Assembly (NCBI RefSeq): GCF_000482785.1
Contig: NZ_AXWS01000014.1
Coordinates: forward strand, 62,001 to 126,000
DNA length: 64,000 bases
Origin: Derxia gummosa DSM 723
GTDB lineage: Bacteria; Pseudomonadota; Gammaproteobacteria; Burkholderiales; Burkholderiaceae_E
Direction: 5' to 3'
Each line of letters begins with the position of its first letter. Position 1 is the first letter of the stretch. Shown here piece after piece: positions 45,947-54,614 of the stretch. Under the pieces are notes generated by a model that was not told the origin of the DNA, did no database searches, and was given only the letters and a program-made list of their open reading frames with translations. The translations under genes and the position numbers were made by a program.

Positions 45947-48838
45947 TCATTGCGCGGGGGCGTCGGGATTGGCCGGCACGGTGGGCGCCGGACGCGGCTC
46001 GGCGCCGCCCGGGGCCATGCGCTGGCTCGGCTGGCCGGCCGCGTTGGCGCCGCCGCCCTGGGGCGTGGTGGCCGACTCGGGCGTGCGCGCGTCGCCGGGC
46101 GCGGGCTGCATCAGCATCGCGGGCGGCTTGATCGTGTAGCTGCCGTCGAGCGCCGGCAGCTGCATGCCGCGCGTGTCGGGCAGGATGAAGCTCGGCGCCG
46201 GTTGCTGCTCGCTGGTGCGCACGCGCATGTAGTCGTAGCGGTCGACCGTCACGCTCTGCGAATCGGCGAGGTTGCGGATGATGCGCGGCCGCAGGAAGAC
46301 CATGAGGTTGGTCTTCTTGCGCTCGCGGCTGCTGTAGCGGAACAGCGCGCCGAGGTAGGGAATGTCGCCGAGCAGCGGCACCTTGCTGACCGAATCGGTG
46401 ATCTCGTCCTGCACCAGACCGCCCAGCACGATGATCTGGCCATCGTCCACTACCACGCTCGAATCGATCTGGCGCGTGTTGGTGATGATCCCCGACGACA
46501 GCGTGGTGCTCACCACCGCCGACACTTCCTGGTGGATCTGCATGCGCACGCCGCCGCCTTCCGACACCGCCGGCTTGACGTGCAGCGTCAGGCCCACGTC
46601 CTTGCGCTCGATGGTCTGGAACGGGTTGACCGTGCTGCTGCTGGAGCTGGTGCTCGACGCGTTGGTGTACTGGCCGGTGATGAAGGGCACGTTCTGGCCG
46701 ACGACGATCTTGGCTTCCTCGTTGTCGAGCGTGAGCAGGTTCGGCGTCGAGAGGACGTTGGCGTTGGTGTTGGTTTCGAGCGCGCGCGCGAGCACGCCGA
46801 AGTTGGTGTACGTGGTGCCGTTGATCGTGATGCTGCCGCGCACCAGACCGAGGTTGAGACCCTGCCCCACGCTCGCCACGTTGGCGGCGGCGGTCAGGAT
46901 GTTGGTGCCGGTGCTGCCGAAGTTGGTACCGCCGATGAGGTTGGTGCCGCTGCCCGTGAGACCCGACAGGTCCTGCCACTGGATGCCCATCTCGGCCGTC
47001 TTGTCGGCCGACACCTCGACGATCAGCGCCTCGATGAACACCTGGGCGCGACGCGCGTCGAGCTTCTCGATAATGTCGCGCAGGTTGCGATACACCGGCT
47101 CGGGCGCCGTGATGATGAGCGTGTTGGTGGCCGGATCGGCCTGCACGATGCCGCCCTGCTGGCCGGTCGTGCCGCTGGCGCCGAAGCCGCTCTGCGAACT
47201 GCTGCTGCCGCCGAGGAAACCGCCGCTGCTGCCGCTGCCCGTGCCGCCGAAGCCGCTCGTGCTGCTGCTGCCGCTGCTGCCGAAGCTGCCGGAGTTGCCG
47301 CCGAGGCCGCCGCTGCCGCTCGTGCCACTCGTGCCGCCGGTGCCGCTGCCGCCCGACAGGAAGCCGCTGCCCGACGAACTGTTGGTGTTCGAGCCCGAGG
47401 TATCGGCGTTGATGATGGCGCGCAGCGTCGCGGCCAGCTTCACCGCGTCGGCGTTCTTGAGATAGACGACGTTGATGTTGCCGCGCCCCGCGCTCGGGAT
47501 GTCGAGCTTGGCGACGAGGTTGCGCACGCTGTCGGCGCGCGCCTTGCTGCTCGCGCGCAGCAGCAGCGCGTTGCTGCGCTGGTCGGCCACGATCGTGACC
47601 TTCTGGCCAGGGTCGGTCTGGCCGCCGCGCTGACTGTCGTCGACCATGCGCGTGAGCAGCGCCGCCATGTCCACCGCGAGGCCGAACTTGAGCGGAATGA
47701 CTTCCAGCTCGGCCGCCGCCGGCACGTCCACGCTGGTGATGATCTTCTCGATGCGCCGGATGTTCTCGGCGTAGTCGGTGATGACCAGCGAGTTGTTGGA
47801 CGGGTAGGCGGTGATGGTGTTGTTGGGGCTGATGAGCGGCCGCAACACCGGCACCATCGCGCTCGCCGACTCGTAGTTGAGCCGGAAGATCTGCGTGACG
47901 ATCTGGTCGCCCCGGTTGCCCGGCACCAGGCCCGCGACCGGGCCGCTCTGGAGCTTGGCGTCGGCCTCGGGCAGCACTTTGGCGTAGCTGCCGTCCTCCA
48001 CCACCGAAAAGCCTTGCAGCCGCAGCACCGACAGCAGCATGCGATAGGCCTCGGCGCGCGGCACCGGATTGGGCGTGGCGAGCGTGACCTGACCGCGCAC
48101 GCGCGGATCGACGATGAAGGTGCGGTTGGTCATCTGGCCGATCGCGCCCACGACGGCGTCGAGATCGGCGTTGACGAAGTTGAGCGAGACGAGGTCGCTG
48201 CCGCCCGCGTTGGCGCCGGCCGGCGCGGCGGCCTGGGCCGCGCCGCCGGCGGCGGCCATGCGCATCGCGCCGCTCGCCGCGGCCGTGCCCGCGATGCCGC
48301 CGGTCGCCCCGCCCGCCATGCCGATGGCGCCGCGCGCGGTCGTGCCGGCGCCGGCCGCGCCGCCCGCCTGCGGCAGCGGGCCATTGGCCACGGTGCTGCC
48401 CGAAGCCGCCGCGAAGCCGGCGACACCGGCCGCCATCGCCGCGCCGCCGCCGGCCGAGGCGCGCACGAGCTTCGCGCCCCCCTCGGCCGGCGACCGCGCG
48501 CGACCGCCGTCGCTGGTCACGAAGCCGCTCGCCGGCACCGGGCCGTCGGCGAAGCGCGGCGTCTCGGCCGCGAGCTTCGCGCGGGCCGGCCGGCCGTCGG
48601 CGCGGGCGAGCTGGCGAGTCTTCTGGCGCGGGCGAGCCGAGGCGGCCGACGCCGGCTTCGCGCCGGCCTGGGCGGTCTGCGCCGGCTTGCCGCCGGCCTG
48701 GGCGACCGCCGGCGTGCCGGCGGCGAAGGCATCGGGCGTGGCGACGCCGAGCGGCGCGACCAGCGCGAGCACCGCGAGGGCGCGACCGTTGAACGCAGCG
48801 GAAATCGCGGCGGCGATCGAGGCGGCGGGTTGTCTCAT
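45947..48838 (-). CDS. gspD: Type II secretion secretin GspD
   Basis: A 963-residue outer-membrane secretin, against about 650-750 usually. The signal peptide is followed by an Ala-rich extension (about 30-195), then N0 (LVSLNFVNADLDAVVGAIGQ MTNRTFIVD) and N1-N3 domains. N3 is interrupted by a Gly/Ser-rich loop of about 85 residues (roughly 475-560: SGSNTNSSSGSGFLSGGSGT and on). The secretin domain has VPFITGQYTNAS, IERKDVGLTLHVKPAV and VPLLGDIPYLGALFRYSSRE RKKTNLMVFLRP. A Pro/Ala-rich tail follows the S region. It overlaps gspN by ATGA. Confidence 0.96.
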   Translation of the reverse strand: MRQPAASIAAAISAAFNGRALAVLALVAPLGVATPDAFAAGTPAVAQAGGKPAQTAQAGAKPASAASARPRQKTRQLARADGRPARAKLAAETPRFADGPVPASGFVTSDGGRARSPAEGGAKLVRASAGGGAAMAAGVAGFAAASGSTVANGPLPQAGGAAGAGTTARGAIGMAGGATGGIAGTAAASGAMRMAAAGGAAQAAAPAGANAGGSDLVSLNFVNADLDAVVGAIGQMTNRTFIVDPRVRGQVTLATPNPVPRAEAYRMLLSVLRLQGFSVVEDGSYAKVLPEADAKLQSGPVAGLVPGNRGDQIVTQIFRLNYESASAMVPVLRPLISPNNTITAYPSNNSLVITDYAENIRRIEKIITSVDVPAAAELEVIPLKFGLAVDMAALLTRMVDDSQRGGQTDPGQKVTIVADQRSNALLLRASSKARADSVRNLVAKLDIPSAGRGNINVVYLKNADAVKLAATLRAIINADTSGSNTNSSSGSGFLSGGSGTGGTSGTSGSGGLGGNSGSFGSSGSSSTSGFGGTGSGSSGGFLGGSSSSQSGFGASGTTGQQGGIVQADPATNTLIITAPEPVYRNLRDIIEKLDARRAQVFIEALIVEVSADKTAEMGIQWQDLSGLTGSGTNLIGGTNFGSTGTNILTAAANVASVGQGLNLGLVRGSITINGTTYTNFGVLARALETNTNANVLSTPNLLTLDNEEAKIVVGQNVPFITGQYTNASSTSSSSSTVNPFQTIERKDVGLTLHVKPAVSEGGGVRMQIHQEVSAVVSTTLSSGIITNTRQIDSSVVVDDGQIIVLGGLVQDEITDSVSKVPLLGDIPYLGALFRYSSRERKKTNLMVFLRPRIIRNLADSQSVTVDRYDYMRVRTSEQQPAPSFILPDTRGMQLPALDGSYTIKPPAMLMQPAPGDARTPESATTPQGGGANAAGQPSQRMAPGGAEPRPAPTVPANPDAPAQ

Positions 48839-49620
48839 GAGCTTCCGATCCGGAGCGCGACGCCGTCGCCATTCGACGGGCCGAGCAGGTTCATCAAGGG
48901 TTGGAGTTGGGCGCGCTGGTCGGCGGCGGCCGAGGCCCGGCCATTGAAGCCGAAACGCCCGCCGCGCTGCCAGTGGCCGTTGCCTTCGAGGCTGAGCGGG
49001 CCTTGCAGCGTCGCGAGCGCGAGCGCGAATCCGTTGGGGTCGGGCAGGACGTCGAGCCGGTAGCTGCCGAGCGGCGCCACCGCCGACACCGCCGAGCGCG
49101 CGTCGCGCCATTCGAGGCTGATCGGCCCCTGCGGCAGGCCGCGCTCCCAGGCGAGCGCCTGCCAGCCGGCTTCGAGCCGACCGCCCAGCCGCAGCGTGTT
49201 GAACGGCGCGCCGATGCCTTCGAGCGCCTCGACCGGCAGCGCCATGCGCCCCGGCGACAGCGCCAGCGGCCCGGTCGCGCCAAGTTCGAGCAGCACCGGG
49301 TTGGAAAACACGCGTTCGCCCGCGAGTTCGAGCTTCAGGCGCAGCGGACCGAACGACAGGCCGGCGAAGCGCCATTCGACCGCGCCGGGAAAGGCGCTGA
49401 TGCGCTCGTCGTCGGTGTTGCCGCCGCTGCGGAAGGCCGGCCGGCCGCCGCCGTGCCAGACGGTGCCGGTGGTTTCGAGCAGCAGCGCACGTCCGCCCGA
49501 GCCGAGTTCCAGCGCGCGTCCGAGCCAGCTCGCCGGCAGCGCCGGCAGCGCGCCCGCGAGCAGGCCGAGCAACCCCGCGAACGCGAAGGCCAGCAAGCGC
49601 GGGACGAGACGCAGGCTCAT
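48835..49620 (-). CDS. gspN: Type II secretion protein GspN
   Basis: A 261-residue protein with one N-terminal membrane anchor (LLAFAFAGLLGLLAGALPAL) and a periplasmic beta-rich domain. The family-like start SLRLVPRLLAFAF leads to GTVWHGGGRPAF, and the end LQPLMNLLGPSNGDGVALRI GSS fits GspN. GspN is an accessory subunit, present in some T2SS only. It lies between gspM (4 bp) and gspD (ATGA overlap). Confidence 0.88.
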   Translation of the reverse strand: MSLRLVPRLLAFAFAGLLGLLAGALPALPASWLGRALELGSGGRALLLETTGTVWHGGGRPAFRSGGNTDDERISAFPGAVEWRFAGLSFGPLRLKLELAGERVFSNPVLLELGATGPLALSPGRMALPVEALEGIGAPFNTLRLGGRLEAGWQALAWERGLPQGPISLEWRDARSAVSAVAPLGSYRLDVLPDPNGFALALATLQGPLSLEGNGHWQRGGRFGFNGRASAAADQRAQLQPLMNLLGPSNGDGVALRIGSS

Positions 49621-49624
49621 GCGA

Positions 49625-50140
49625 TCACCGGCGCAGCGTGAACTCGGCGTTCACCTTGCCGCCGGCGCCGGCCTTGCCCTCAACCGGCGTGATGGCCGCG
49701 CCCTCGATCGTCACGCCGAGGTCGGCGACGACGCGCGCGAGCCAGTCGGCGATCTGCGGATAGGGCGTCTCGGAGAACTTCACCACCAGCACGCCGGCGG
49801 CGTTGGTGGCGAGGTCGGCGCGCAGGCCGCCTTCCTGCAAGGCGGCCTCGATGGCCGGGCGCAGCGGCCCTTCGGCCTGGAGGTTGCGCTGGGCGCGCGG
49901 CGGATTGGCCGCGATGCCCGCGACCTCGGCGGCCTCGGCCTGGAGCCGGGGCAGATCGCGTTGCACGCGCTCGCGGCCGGCGAGGGCCGGATCGACGAGC
50001 AGGGTCCAGAACAGCGCGAGACCGACGGCGACGGCGCCGATCACGAGCATGCGGCGGTCGCGCGGCGGCAGCGCGGTCCAGCGCGCGTCGAACCGGGCGC
50101 GCGCGGCGTCGAGCGCCGGGAGGTTGAGGCGGGCGCTCAT
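49625..50140 (-). CDS. gspM: Type II secretion protein GspM
   Basis: A 171-residue bitopic inner-membrane protein. A cytosolic N-terminus (LDAARARFDARWTALPPRDR R) precedes one membrane helix (MLVIGAVAVGLALFWTLLVDPAL), a coiled coil and a ferredoxin-like periplasmic domain ending KVNAEFTLRR. GspM partners GspL in the assembly platform. It follows gspL after 31 bp. Confidence 0.9.
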   Translation of the reverse strand: MSARLNLPALDAARARFDARWTALPPRDRRMLVIGAVAVGLALFWTLLVDPALAGRERVQRDLPRLQAEAAEVAGIAANPPRAQRNLQAEGPLRPAIEAALQEGGLRADLATNAAGVLVVKFSETPYPQIADWLARVVADLGVTIEGAAITPVEGKAGAGGKVNAEFTLRR

Positions 50141-50171
50141 GCGGTCTCCGGAGACGGGCGGGCGGCGCGGC

Positions 50172-51446
50172 TCATGACGCCTCCCGCTTGCGCAGCACGA
50201 GGATCTGGCTGCCGTCGCCCTGGGGCTCGGCGACGGCGTCGTAGCCGCGCGCGCGCAGGGCGTCGAGCAGCTGCTCGGTCATGGGCGCGACCGCCGGCGC
50301 GAGGCTCGCGCGCAGCGTGCCGGCGGTGAAGTTGAGCGTGCGCAGGCTGCCGGTCGCGTCATTGGGCGGCAGCAGGCCGGCGAGCGCCGTGGTCAGTTCG
50401 AGGTAGCGGTCCTGGCCGGCGGTGCTGGCCAGTTCGACCTGTCGTCGCGCCTGGCGCAGCGGATCGACCACCAGCGGCACCTCGGGAAAGGCGGTGCGGA
50501 AGTCGGTTTCCATCTGCGCGGTGATGCGGGCGTGCTCGCGGCGCAGGCGCAGCCAGTCGGCGTTGAGGCCGACGGTCCACACCAGCAGCGCCGCCGCCGC
50601 GAAGCCGATCGCCCAGCGCCAGGGCCGCAGGGTCTGACCGGCGCCGCGCGTGCTGCGCGCGAACTCGAATTGCAGCAGCGAAGCGTCGGGCAGCGCGGGG
50701 GCGGCGTCGGTCCAGCGCCAGTCCGAAGGCGCGAGCGCGAGGCCGAGCGCGTCGGACCAGCGCGCGCAGAGGTCGGCGTCGAGGCCGGCGCAATCGAGGC
50801 TGGCGACGGCGCCGGACCTGAGCCGCGCGGCCGCGAGGCGCAGCGCGGGCGGCGGGTCGGCGGGCGCGCGGGCCGCCGATGCGCTGCCGGCGACGGATGC
50901 GGCCGGGCCGGTCGCCACGGTGGTGCCCGCGCCATCGAGCGCGAACGGCAGCACGCCATCGGCATGCCGCAGCCAGGCCTCGCCGCCCTCGGCGCAGAGA
51001 AAGGGCACGGACGGCGCGAGCATCGCCTCGGTCACGACCACGACGCGGCGGGCGGCGCGCAGTTGCGCGACGCGCTGGGCCGCGCGCAGCCAGCGCCGGT
51101 CGAGCACCGCCACCTCGCGCAGGCCGTCGGCGCCGATGCCGGGCAGCACCGCCGCAAAGCTCTCGGCCGGATCGCCGATGACCGAGTCCTCGACCAGATT
51201 GGGCAGCACGCGGCGCAGCACCGCCGGCTTCACCGGCGGCAGCTTGAGCCGCAGCAGCCGCGCGGCGCGCGCCGGCAGCACGATCTCGAGCGTGTCGGCG
51301 AGCGGCAGATCGGCCAGTTCGGCGCGGCCCTGGCGCGTGGCGCCGCCGCGCTCGACGAGCGCGAATTCGAAGAGGGTCCGGGGAGGATCGCCGTGTTCCC
51401 AGGCTTCGGCGGCATCGGCCCCGAAGCGCAGTCGCAGTAACGCCAT
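50172..51446 (-). CDS. gspL: Type II secretion protein GspL
   Basis: A 424-residue inner-membrane protein. The cytosolic actin-like region binds GspE (ETLEIVLPARAARLLRLKLP PVKPAVLRRVLPNLVEDSVI, then VAVLDRRWLRAAQRVAQLRA). One membrane helix (about 275-295, WAIGFAAAALLVWTVGLNADW) and a ferredoxin-like periplasmic domain follow. An Ala-rich stretch (about 175-205) is an insertion relative to the usual pattern. It lies 4 bp after gspK and is read as ATG at 51446. Confidence 0.92.
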   Translation of the reverse strand: MALLRLRFGADAAEAWEHGDPPRTLFEFALVERGGATRQGRAELADLPLADTLEIVLPARAARLLRLKLPPVKPAVLRRVLPNLVEDSVIGDPAESFAAVLPGIGADGLREVAVLDRRWLRAAQRVAQLRAARRVVVVTEAMLAPSVPFLCAEGGEAWLRHADGVLPFALDGAGTTVATGPAASVAGSASAARAPADPPPALRLAAARLRSGAVASLDCAGLDADLCARWSDALGLALAPSDWRWTDAAPALPDASLLQFEFARSTRGAGQTLRPWRWAIGFAAAALLVWTVGLNADWLRLRREHARITAQMETDFRTAFPEVPLVVDPLRQARRQVELASTAGQDRYLELTTALAGLLPPNDATGSLRTLNFTAGTLRASLAPAVAPMTEQLLDALRARGYDAVAEPQGDGSQILVLRKREAS

Positions 51447-51450
51447 GTGA

Positions 51451-52443
51451 TCAGTCCTCGCGGCTCCAGAGCACGCGTGTGGTGCGCGCGGAGCCGCTTT
51501 CGCGGTAGACGAGCGCCTCGGTGAGCAGCAGCGCGCGTTCGTATCGGACCCGGCCGGTCACGCGGAAGAAGCTCGACTTCACGTCGAGCGCCGCCGCGTT
51601 CTCGGGCGCCTTGTCGGGCAGCGTGCACTGGCTGGTCTGCACGAAGGGCGTGCGCTGGCGCAGTGCGACGAGCCGGGCGGCGTCCGAGGCCGAGTAGTTG
51701 TCGATTGTTGCATGCAGCACCTCGGCGCTCGCCGTATTGCAGTTGACCTGGGTGACCGCCTGGGTCATGCGCGGCAGCACCGTGACGAAGGGCCGCAGCT
51801 TCTCGATCGCCGCCGAATCGACGCCCGACAGCCGGCCCAGGTCGTCCACGCCGAGCCAGGGCAGCTGCGTCGGCTGGCGGGTCTGGCCGGTGCTGGTGTC
51901 GGTCACGGTCTGGGTCGCGGTGAGGGCCTCGGCGGCGGCGGCGGCCAGTCCGCCCGACAGGCCTTCCAGCACGAGCAGGCGCTGGAAGCGCGCGATCCAG
52001 GCGGTGTCGGGCCTGCCGGCCGCGTCCAGCAGATTGAGCAGGTTGAATTTCGCTTGTTCGTCCGCGATGGCGCCGGACAGCCAAGCTTCGCGGTCGCGCG
52101 AGCCCTGGGCATCGGAGATGCGCGTCTCGGCGATCGGCACCGCCCAGACCTCGCCGAGGTGGTCGTGCGAATTCTTGTTGTCTTCCTTCAGCACGAGGCG
52201 GGCCCAGTCGATCGCGGCGCGCGCGAGCCAGCGATCCTGGCCGAGCGCGAGATGGTTCTCGACCATGCGCGCCTGCACCTGCTGGCGCCAGAGCAGCCCG
52301 GTCACGGCGATGGTGGCGAGCGCGACGATGAGCAGCGCGGTGATGACGGCGACGCCGCGCTGCGACGCCGCGCGCCGCGCTCCGGCCGGGGTGCGCCGGC
52401 CCGCCGCGCGCATGCCGGCCATGTCCGCTCGCCGCCCGCTCAT
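51451..52443 (-). CDS. gspK: Type II secretion minor pseudopilin GspK
   Basis: A 330-residue pseudopilin at the tip of the pseudopilus. The prepilin peptidase site is QRG/VAVIT with Gly30; as usual for GspK the Glu5 of other pseudopilins is absent. The alpha-domain includes DEQAKFNLLNLLDAAG and VNCNTASAEVLHATIDNYS, as in known GspK proteins. The start at 52443 overlaps the gspJ stop by ATGA and gives a long leader; a later Met (residue 8 or 11) is possible. Confidence 0.93.
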   Translation of the reverse strand: MSGRRADMAGMRAAGRRTPAGARRAASQRGVAVITALLIVALATIAVTGLLWRQQVQARMVENHLALGQDRWLARAAIDWARLVLKEDNKNSHDHLGEVWAVPIAETRISDAQGSRDREAWLSGAIADEQAKFNLLNLLDAAGRPDTAWIARFQRLLVLEGLSGGLAAAAAEALTATQTVTDTSTGQTRQPTQLPWLGVDDLGRLSGVDSAAIEKLRPFVTVLPRMTQAVTQVNCNTASAEVLHATIDNYSASDAARLVALRQRTPFVQTSQCTLPDKAPENAAALDVKSSFFRVTGRVRYERALLLTEALVYRESGSARTTRVLWSRED

Positions 52444-53093
52444 TCGCGCACCATGACCGCGCGCCGGAAGCGCTCGCCGTTGCCCAGCTCGATCGTCAGC
52501 AGCATCGCGCTGCCCTGCTGGCTCTGCTCGCGCGGGGTGAGTTCGCTCATCGCGGCGGCGTATTGCAGCCGACGCAGCAGATCGCCCTCGGGCTGGACCC
52601 AGAGCGAGGCATTCCAGACCTCGAAGCGCAGAAAGCTGACCGACCCGAGCAGGCGCTGGCGGATCGCGTCGGGCCAGTCGCTCGCCACCGCGACGCGGCG
52701 CGCCTCGTCGGGCGTCGCGACCGGCCGCGTCTCGCGCCAGACGGTGTCGCCATCGAGCCGGTAGCGCACGAACTGCCAGCGCACCGGCCCGCCGAGGGCG
52801 GCCGGCAGCTGGCGCAGGATGCGCAGCTCGCCGCGCCCGAACAGGATGCCCGGCAGCGTGCTGGCCGTGCCCGGCGTGGCGACGTTGCCGGTGTCGCGCG
52901 CCGCGAGCCGCAGATCGGTCTCGAACTGGCCGAACAGCGCCTCCAGCGCGCGCTGCTGGGCCAGCTCCTCGGTGAGCTGGGCACGCGCGCGCACGACCGA
53001 GTCGATCGCCCGCCACGACAGCAGCGAGATGACCGCGAGAATGGTGATCGCCACCAGCATCTCGATCAGCGTGAAGCCCGCGCGCCGCCTCAC
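52440..53093 (-). CDS. gspJ: Type II secretion minor pseudopilin GspJ
   Basis: A 217-residue pseudopilin. The start is GTG at 53093, overlapping the gspI stop by GTGA. The short leader ends at Gly6 before FTLIEMLVAITILAVISLLS with the conserved Glu5. The C-terminal part (RLLGSVSFLRFEVWNASLWV QPEG, LPAALGGPVRWQFVRYRL) matches GspJ layout. Confidence 0.93.
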   Translation of the reverse strand: MRRRAGFTLIEMLVAITILAVISLLSWRAIDSVVRARAQLTEELAQQRALEALFGQFETDLRLAARDTGNVATPGTASTLPGILFGRGELRILRQLPAALGGPVRWQFVRYRLDGDTVWRETRPVATPDEARRVAVASDWPDAIRQRLLGSVSFLRFEVWNASLWVQPEGDLLRRLQYAAAMSELTPREQSQQGSAMLLTIELGNGERFRRAVMVRE

Positions 53094-53479
53094 ATGTCGC
53101 TCCCGTTGGCCAGCACGGTCGACACCGTGGTGAGCCATTCGCGCCGCGAGGCGTCGCTGTACACGGTGATCTCGACCCGGCGCATGTAGCGGTTGCCGGT
53201 CGCCTTGACATCCTCGTCGCAGACCAGCTCCAGCCGGCCCTGCGGACACTGGAAGCTGCGCTGGCCGATGGCCGGCTGGACCCGGGTCGCGCGCAGTTCG
53301 GCGATGCGGTTGCTCGCGCTCCAGCCGGCATAGAGCTTGGCGCGCAGCACCTCGTTCTGGCGCGCCATGCCGCCGACCGCGCGCAGGCTCGCGCCGAGCG
53401 CGACGCCCACGATCACGAGCGCGACCAGCACCTCGACGAGGGTGAAGCCGCGCGCGAACCCGACGGCGCGGCGCGTCAT
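53090..53479 (-). CDS. gspI: Type II secretion minor pseudopilin GspI
   Basis: A 129-residue pseudopilin, MTRRAVGFARG before the mature FTLVEVLVALVIVGVALGAS. The cleavage site is Gly11 and Glu5 of the mature chain is present. The downstream ASNRIAELRATRV and MRRVEITVYSDASRREWLTTV segments are typical of GspI. It overlaps gspH (ATGA) and gspJ (GTGA), consistent with tight translational coupling. Confidence 0.94.
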   Translation of the reverse strand: MTRRAVGFARGFTLVEVLVALVIVGVALGASLRAVGGMARQNEVLRAKLYAGWSASNRIAELRATRVQPAIGQRSFQCPQGRLELVCDEDVKATGNRYMRRVEITVYSDASRREWLTTVSTVLANGSDM

Positions 53480-54051
53480 CGCGGCACCTCGTCCACCGAG
53501 AAGCCGCCGAGGCCGTCGCCGCGCACGGTGGCGGTGGCGCCGCCGTATTGCAGCGTGGCCACGATCGGCTCGGCCAGCGTCGCGCGCGAGAACTCGATGC
53601 GGATCTGGCTCGTCTGCGGGCCGTTGGCGGTCAGGCCCAGCACGCTCACGCGCAAGGGCGTGAACGGCCAGGGCCGCGCGCGCAGGGCGGTGTCGCGGTC
53701 GAGCGCGCGCCAGCGGCGGCCGTCGCGCACCGCGAATTCATAGCCTTCGGTGGTCGCCTGCCAGAGCACCGGCGTGCCGCGCACGACGGCCTCGTCCTGG
53801 GCGATGGTCCAGAGCTGGGCCAGCCGGTCGGCCTCCTCGCGCAGCTTGCTGCGGTCGTCGGGGAAGGCGCTGATGCTCACCATCGCGAGCATCACGCCCG
53901 CGAGCACGACCACGACCATCAGCTCGATGAGGGTGAAGCCGCGCGCGATCCGACCACCGCGGCCATGCGGCGCCGCCGGACGCGCCCCGGCGCCGCACGC
54001 GGGCCGGGATGCAAGCGCCTGCAGGAACGCGCGGACCTGCGCTGCCGTCAT
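53476..54051 (-). CDS. gspH: Type II secretion minor pseudopilin GspH
   Basis: A 191-residue pseudopilin. The mature start FTLIELMVVVVLAGVMLAMV follows Gly38, so the leader is unusually long (38 residues, Ala/Arg-rich) for a prepilin. No in-frame ATG lies nearer, so the long leader or a non-ATG start is likely. The C-terminal domain contains RARPWPFTPLRVSVLGLTAN, typical of GspH. The near-palindrome GCAAGCGCCTGC at 54011 encodes QALA in the leader. Confidence 0.88.
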   Translation of the reverse strand: MTAAQVRAFLQALASRPACGAGARPAAPHGRGGRIARGFTLIELMVVVVLAGVMLAMVSISAFPDDRSKLREEADRLAQLWTIAQDEAVVRGTPVLWQATTEGYEFAVRDGRRWRALDRDTALRARPWPFTPLRVSVLGLTANGPQTSQIRIEFSRATLAEPIVATLQYGGATATVRGDGLGGFSVDEVPR

Positions 54052-54083
54052 GGCGAACCGCCTCGCGCCCGCGACGCGTGGCG

Positions 54084-54524
54084 TCAGAGATCCCAGGAAC
54101 CGATGTCGGCGTCGATCTCGGTGCCGCCCGGCTTGCCGTCGGCGCCGAACGAGAAGACGTCGATCTCGCCGCGCACGCCGGGGTTCAGGTACTGGTAGGG
54201 ACCCTTCCAGGGGTCGGCGGGCATCTTCGACAGATAGCCGCCGCTGCGCCAGTTGCCCGGGATCGGGCCGCTCGTGGGCTTCTGCACCAGCGCCTTGAGG
54301 CCCTGTTCCTGCGTCGGGTAGCGGCTGTTGTCGAGCTTGTAGAGATTGAGCGCCTGCATGACCTGGGCGATGTCCTGCCTGGCGGCGGTGACGCGGGCGT
54401 CGTCGGCGCGGCCGATGACCTTGGGCACGACGAGTGCCGCCAGGATGCCCAGGATCACGATGACGACCATGATCTCGATGAGCGTGAAACCGCGGCTGCG
54501 CGAGTGGAAATGAACGGGCTTCAT
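54084..54524 (-). CDS. gspG: Type II secretion major pseudopilin GspG
   Basis: A 146-residue major pseudopilin. Leader MKPVHFHSRSRG, cleaved at Gly12, then FTLIEIMVVIVILGILAALV VPKVIGRADDA. The conserved LDNSRYPTQEQGLKALVQKP and the C-terminal calcium-site region (PADPWKGPYQYLNPG, DVFSFGADGKPGGTEIDADI GSWDL) are present. It is the first gene of gspG-H-I-J-K-L-M-N-D-E and is divergent from gspC with a 90-bp gap. Confidence 0.98.
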   Translation of the reverse strand: MKPVHFHSRSRGFTLIEIMVVIVILGILAALVVPKVIGRADDARVTAARQDIAQVMQALNLYKLDNSRYPTQEQGLKALVQKPTSGPIPGNWRSGGYLSKMPADPWKGPYQYLNPGVRGEIDVFSFGADGKPGGTEIDADIGSWDL

Positions 54525-54574
54525 GATGGTGTCTGGGACGGCCGCCTGACGGCCGGATTTGGGACGATTCGCCG

Positions 54575-54592
54575 GCTCCGGGGCCCCGGAGC
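54575..54592. promoter_or_regulatory. 18-bp perfect palindrome between gspG and gspC
   Basis: GCTCCGGGGCCCCGGAGC is a perfect inverted repeat in the 90-bp gap between divergent gspG and gspC, 22 nt before the gspC ATG and 50 nt before the gspG ATG. It could be an operator for both directions, or a hairpin in the gspC leader RNA. No clear -10/-35 boxes were found. Confidence 0.4.
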
Positions 54593-54614
54593 GGCGTGCA
54601 ATACTCGCACGATC

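Noticed and set aside
42385-49063. Very long plus-strand open frames (1248 and 1103 codons) opposite the sugar dehydrogenase, gspE and gspD.
   Set aside because: They are antisense shadows; the minus-strand products are clear and complete.
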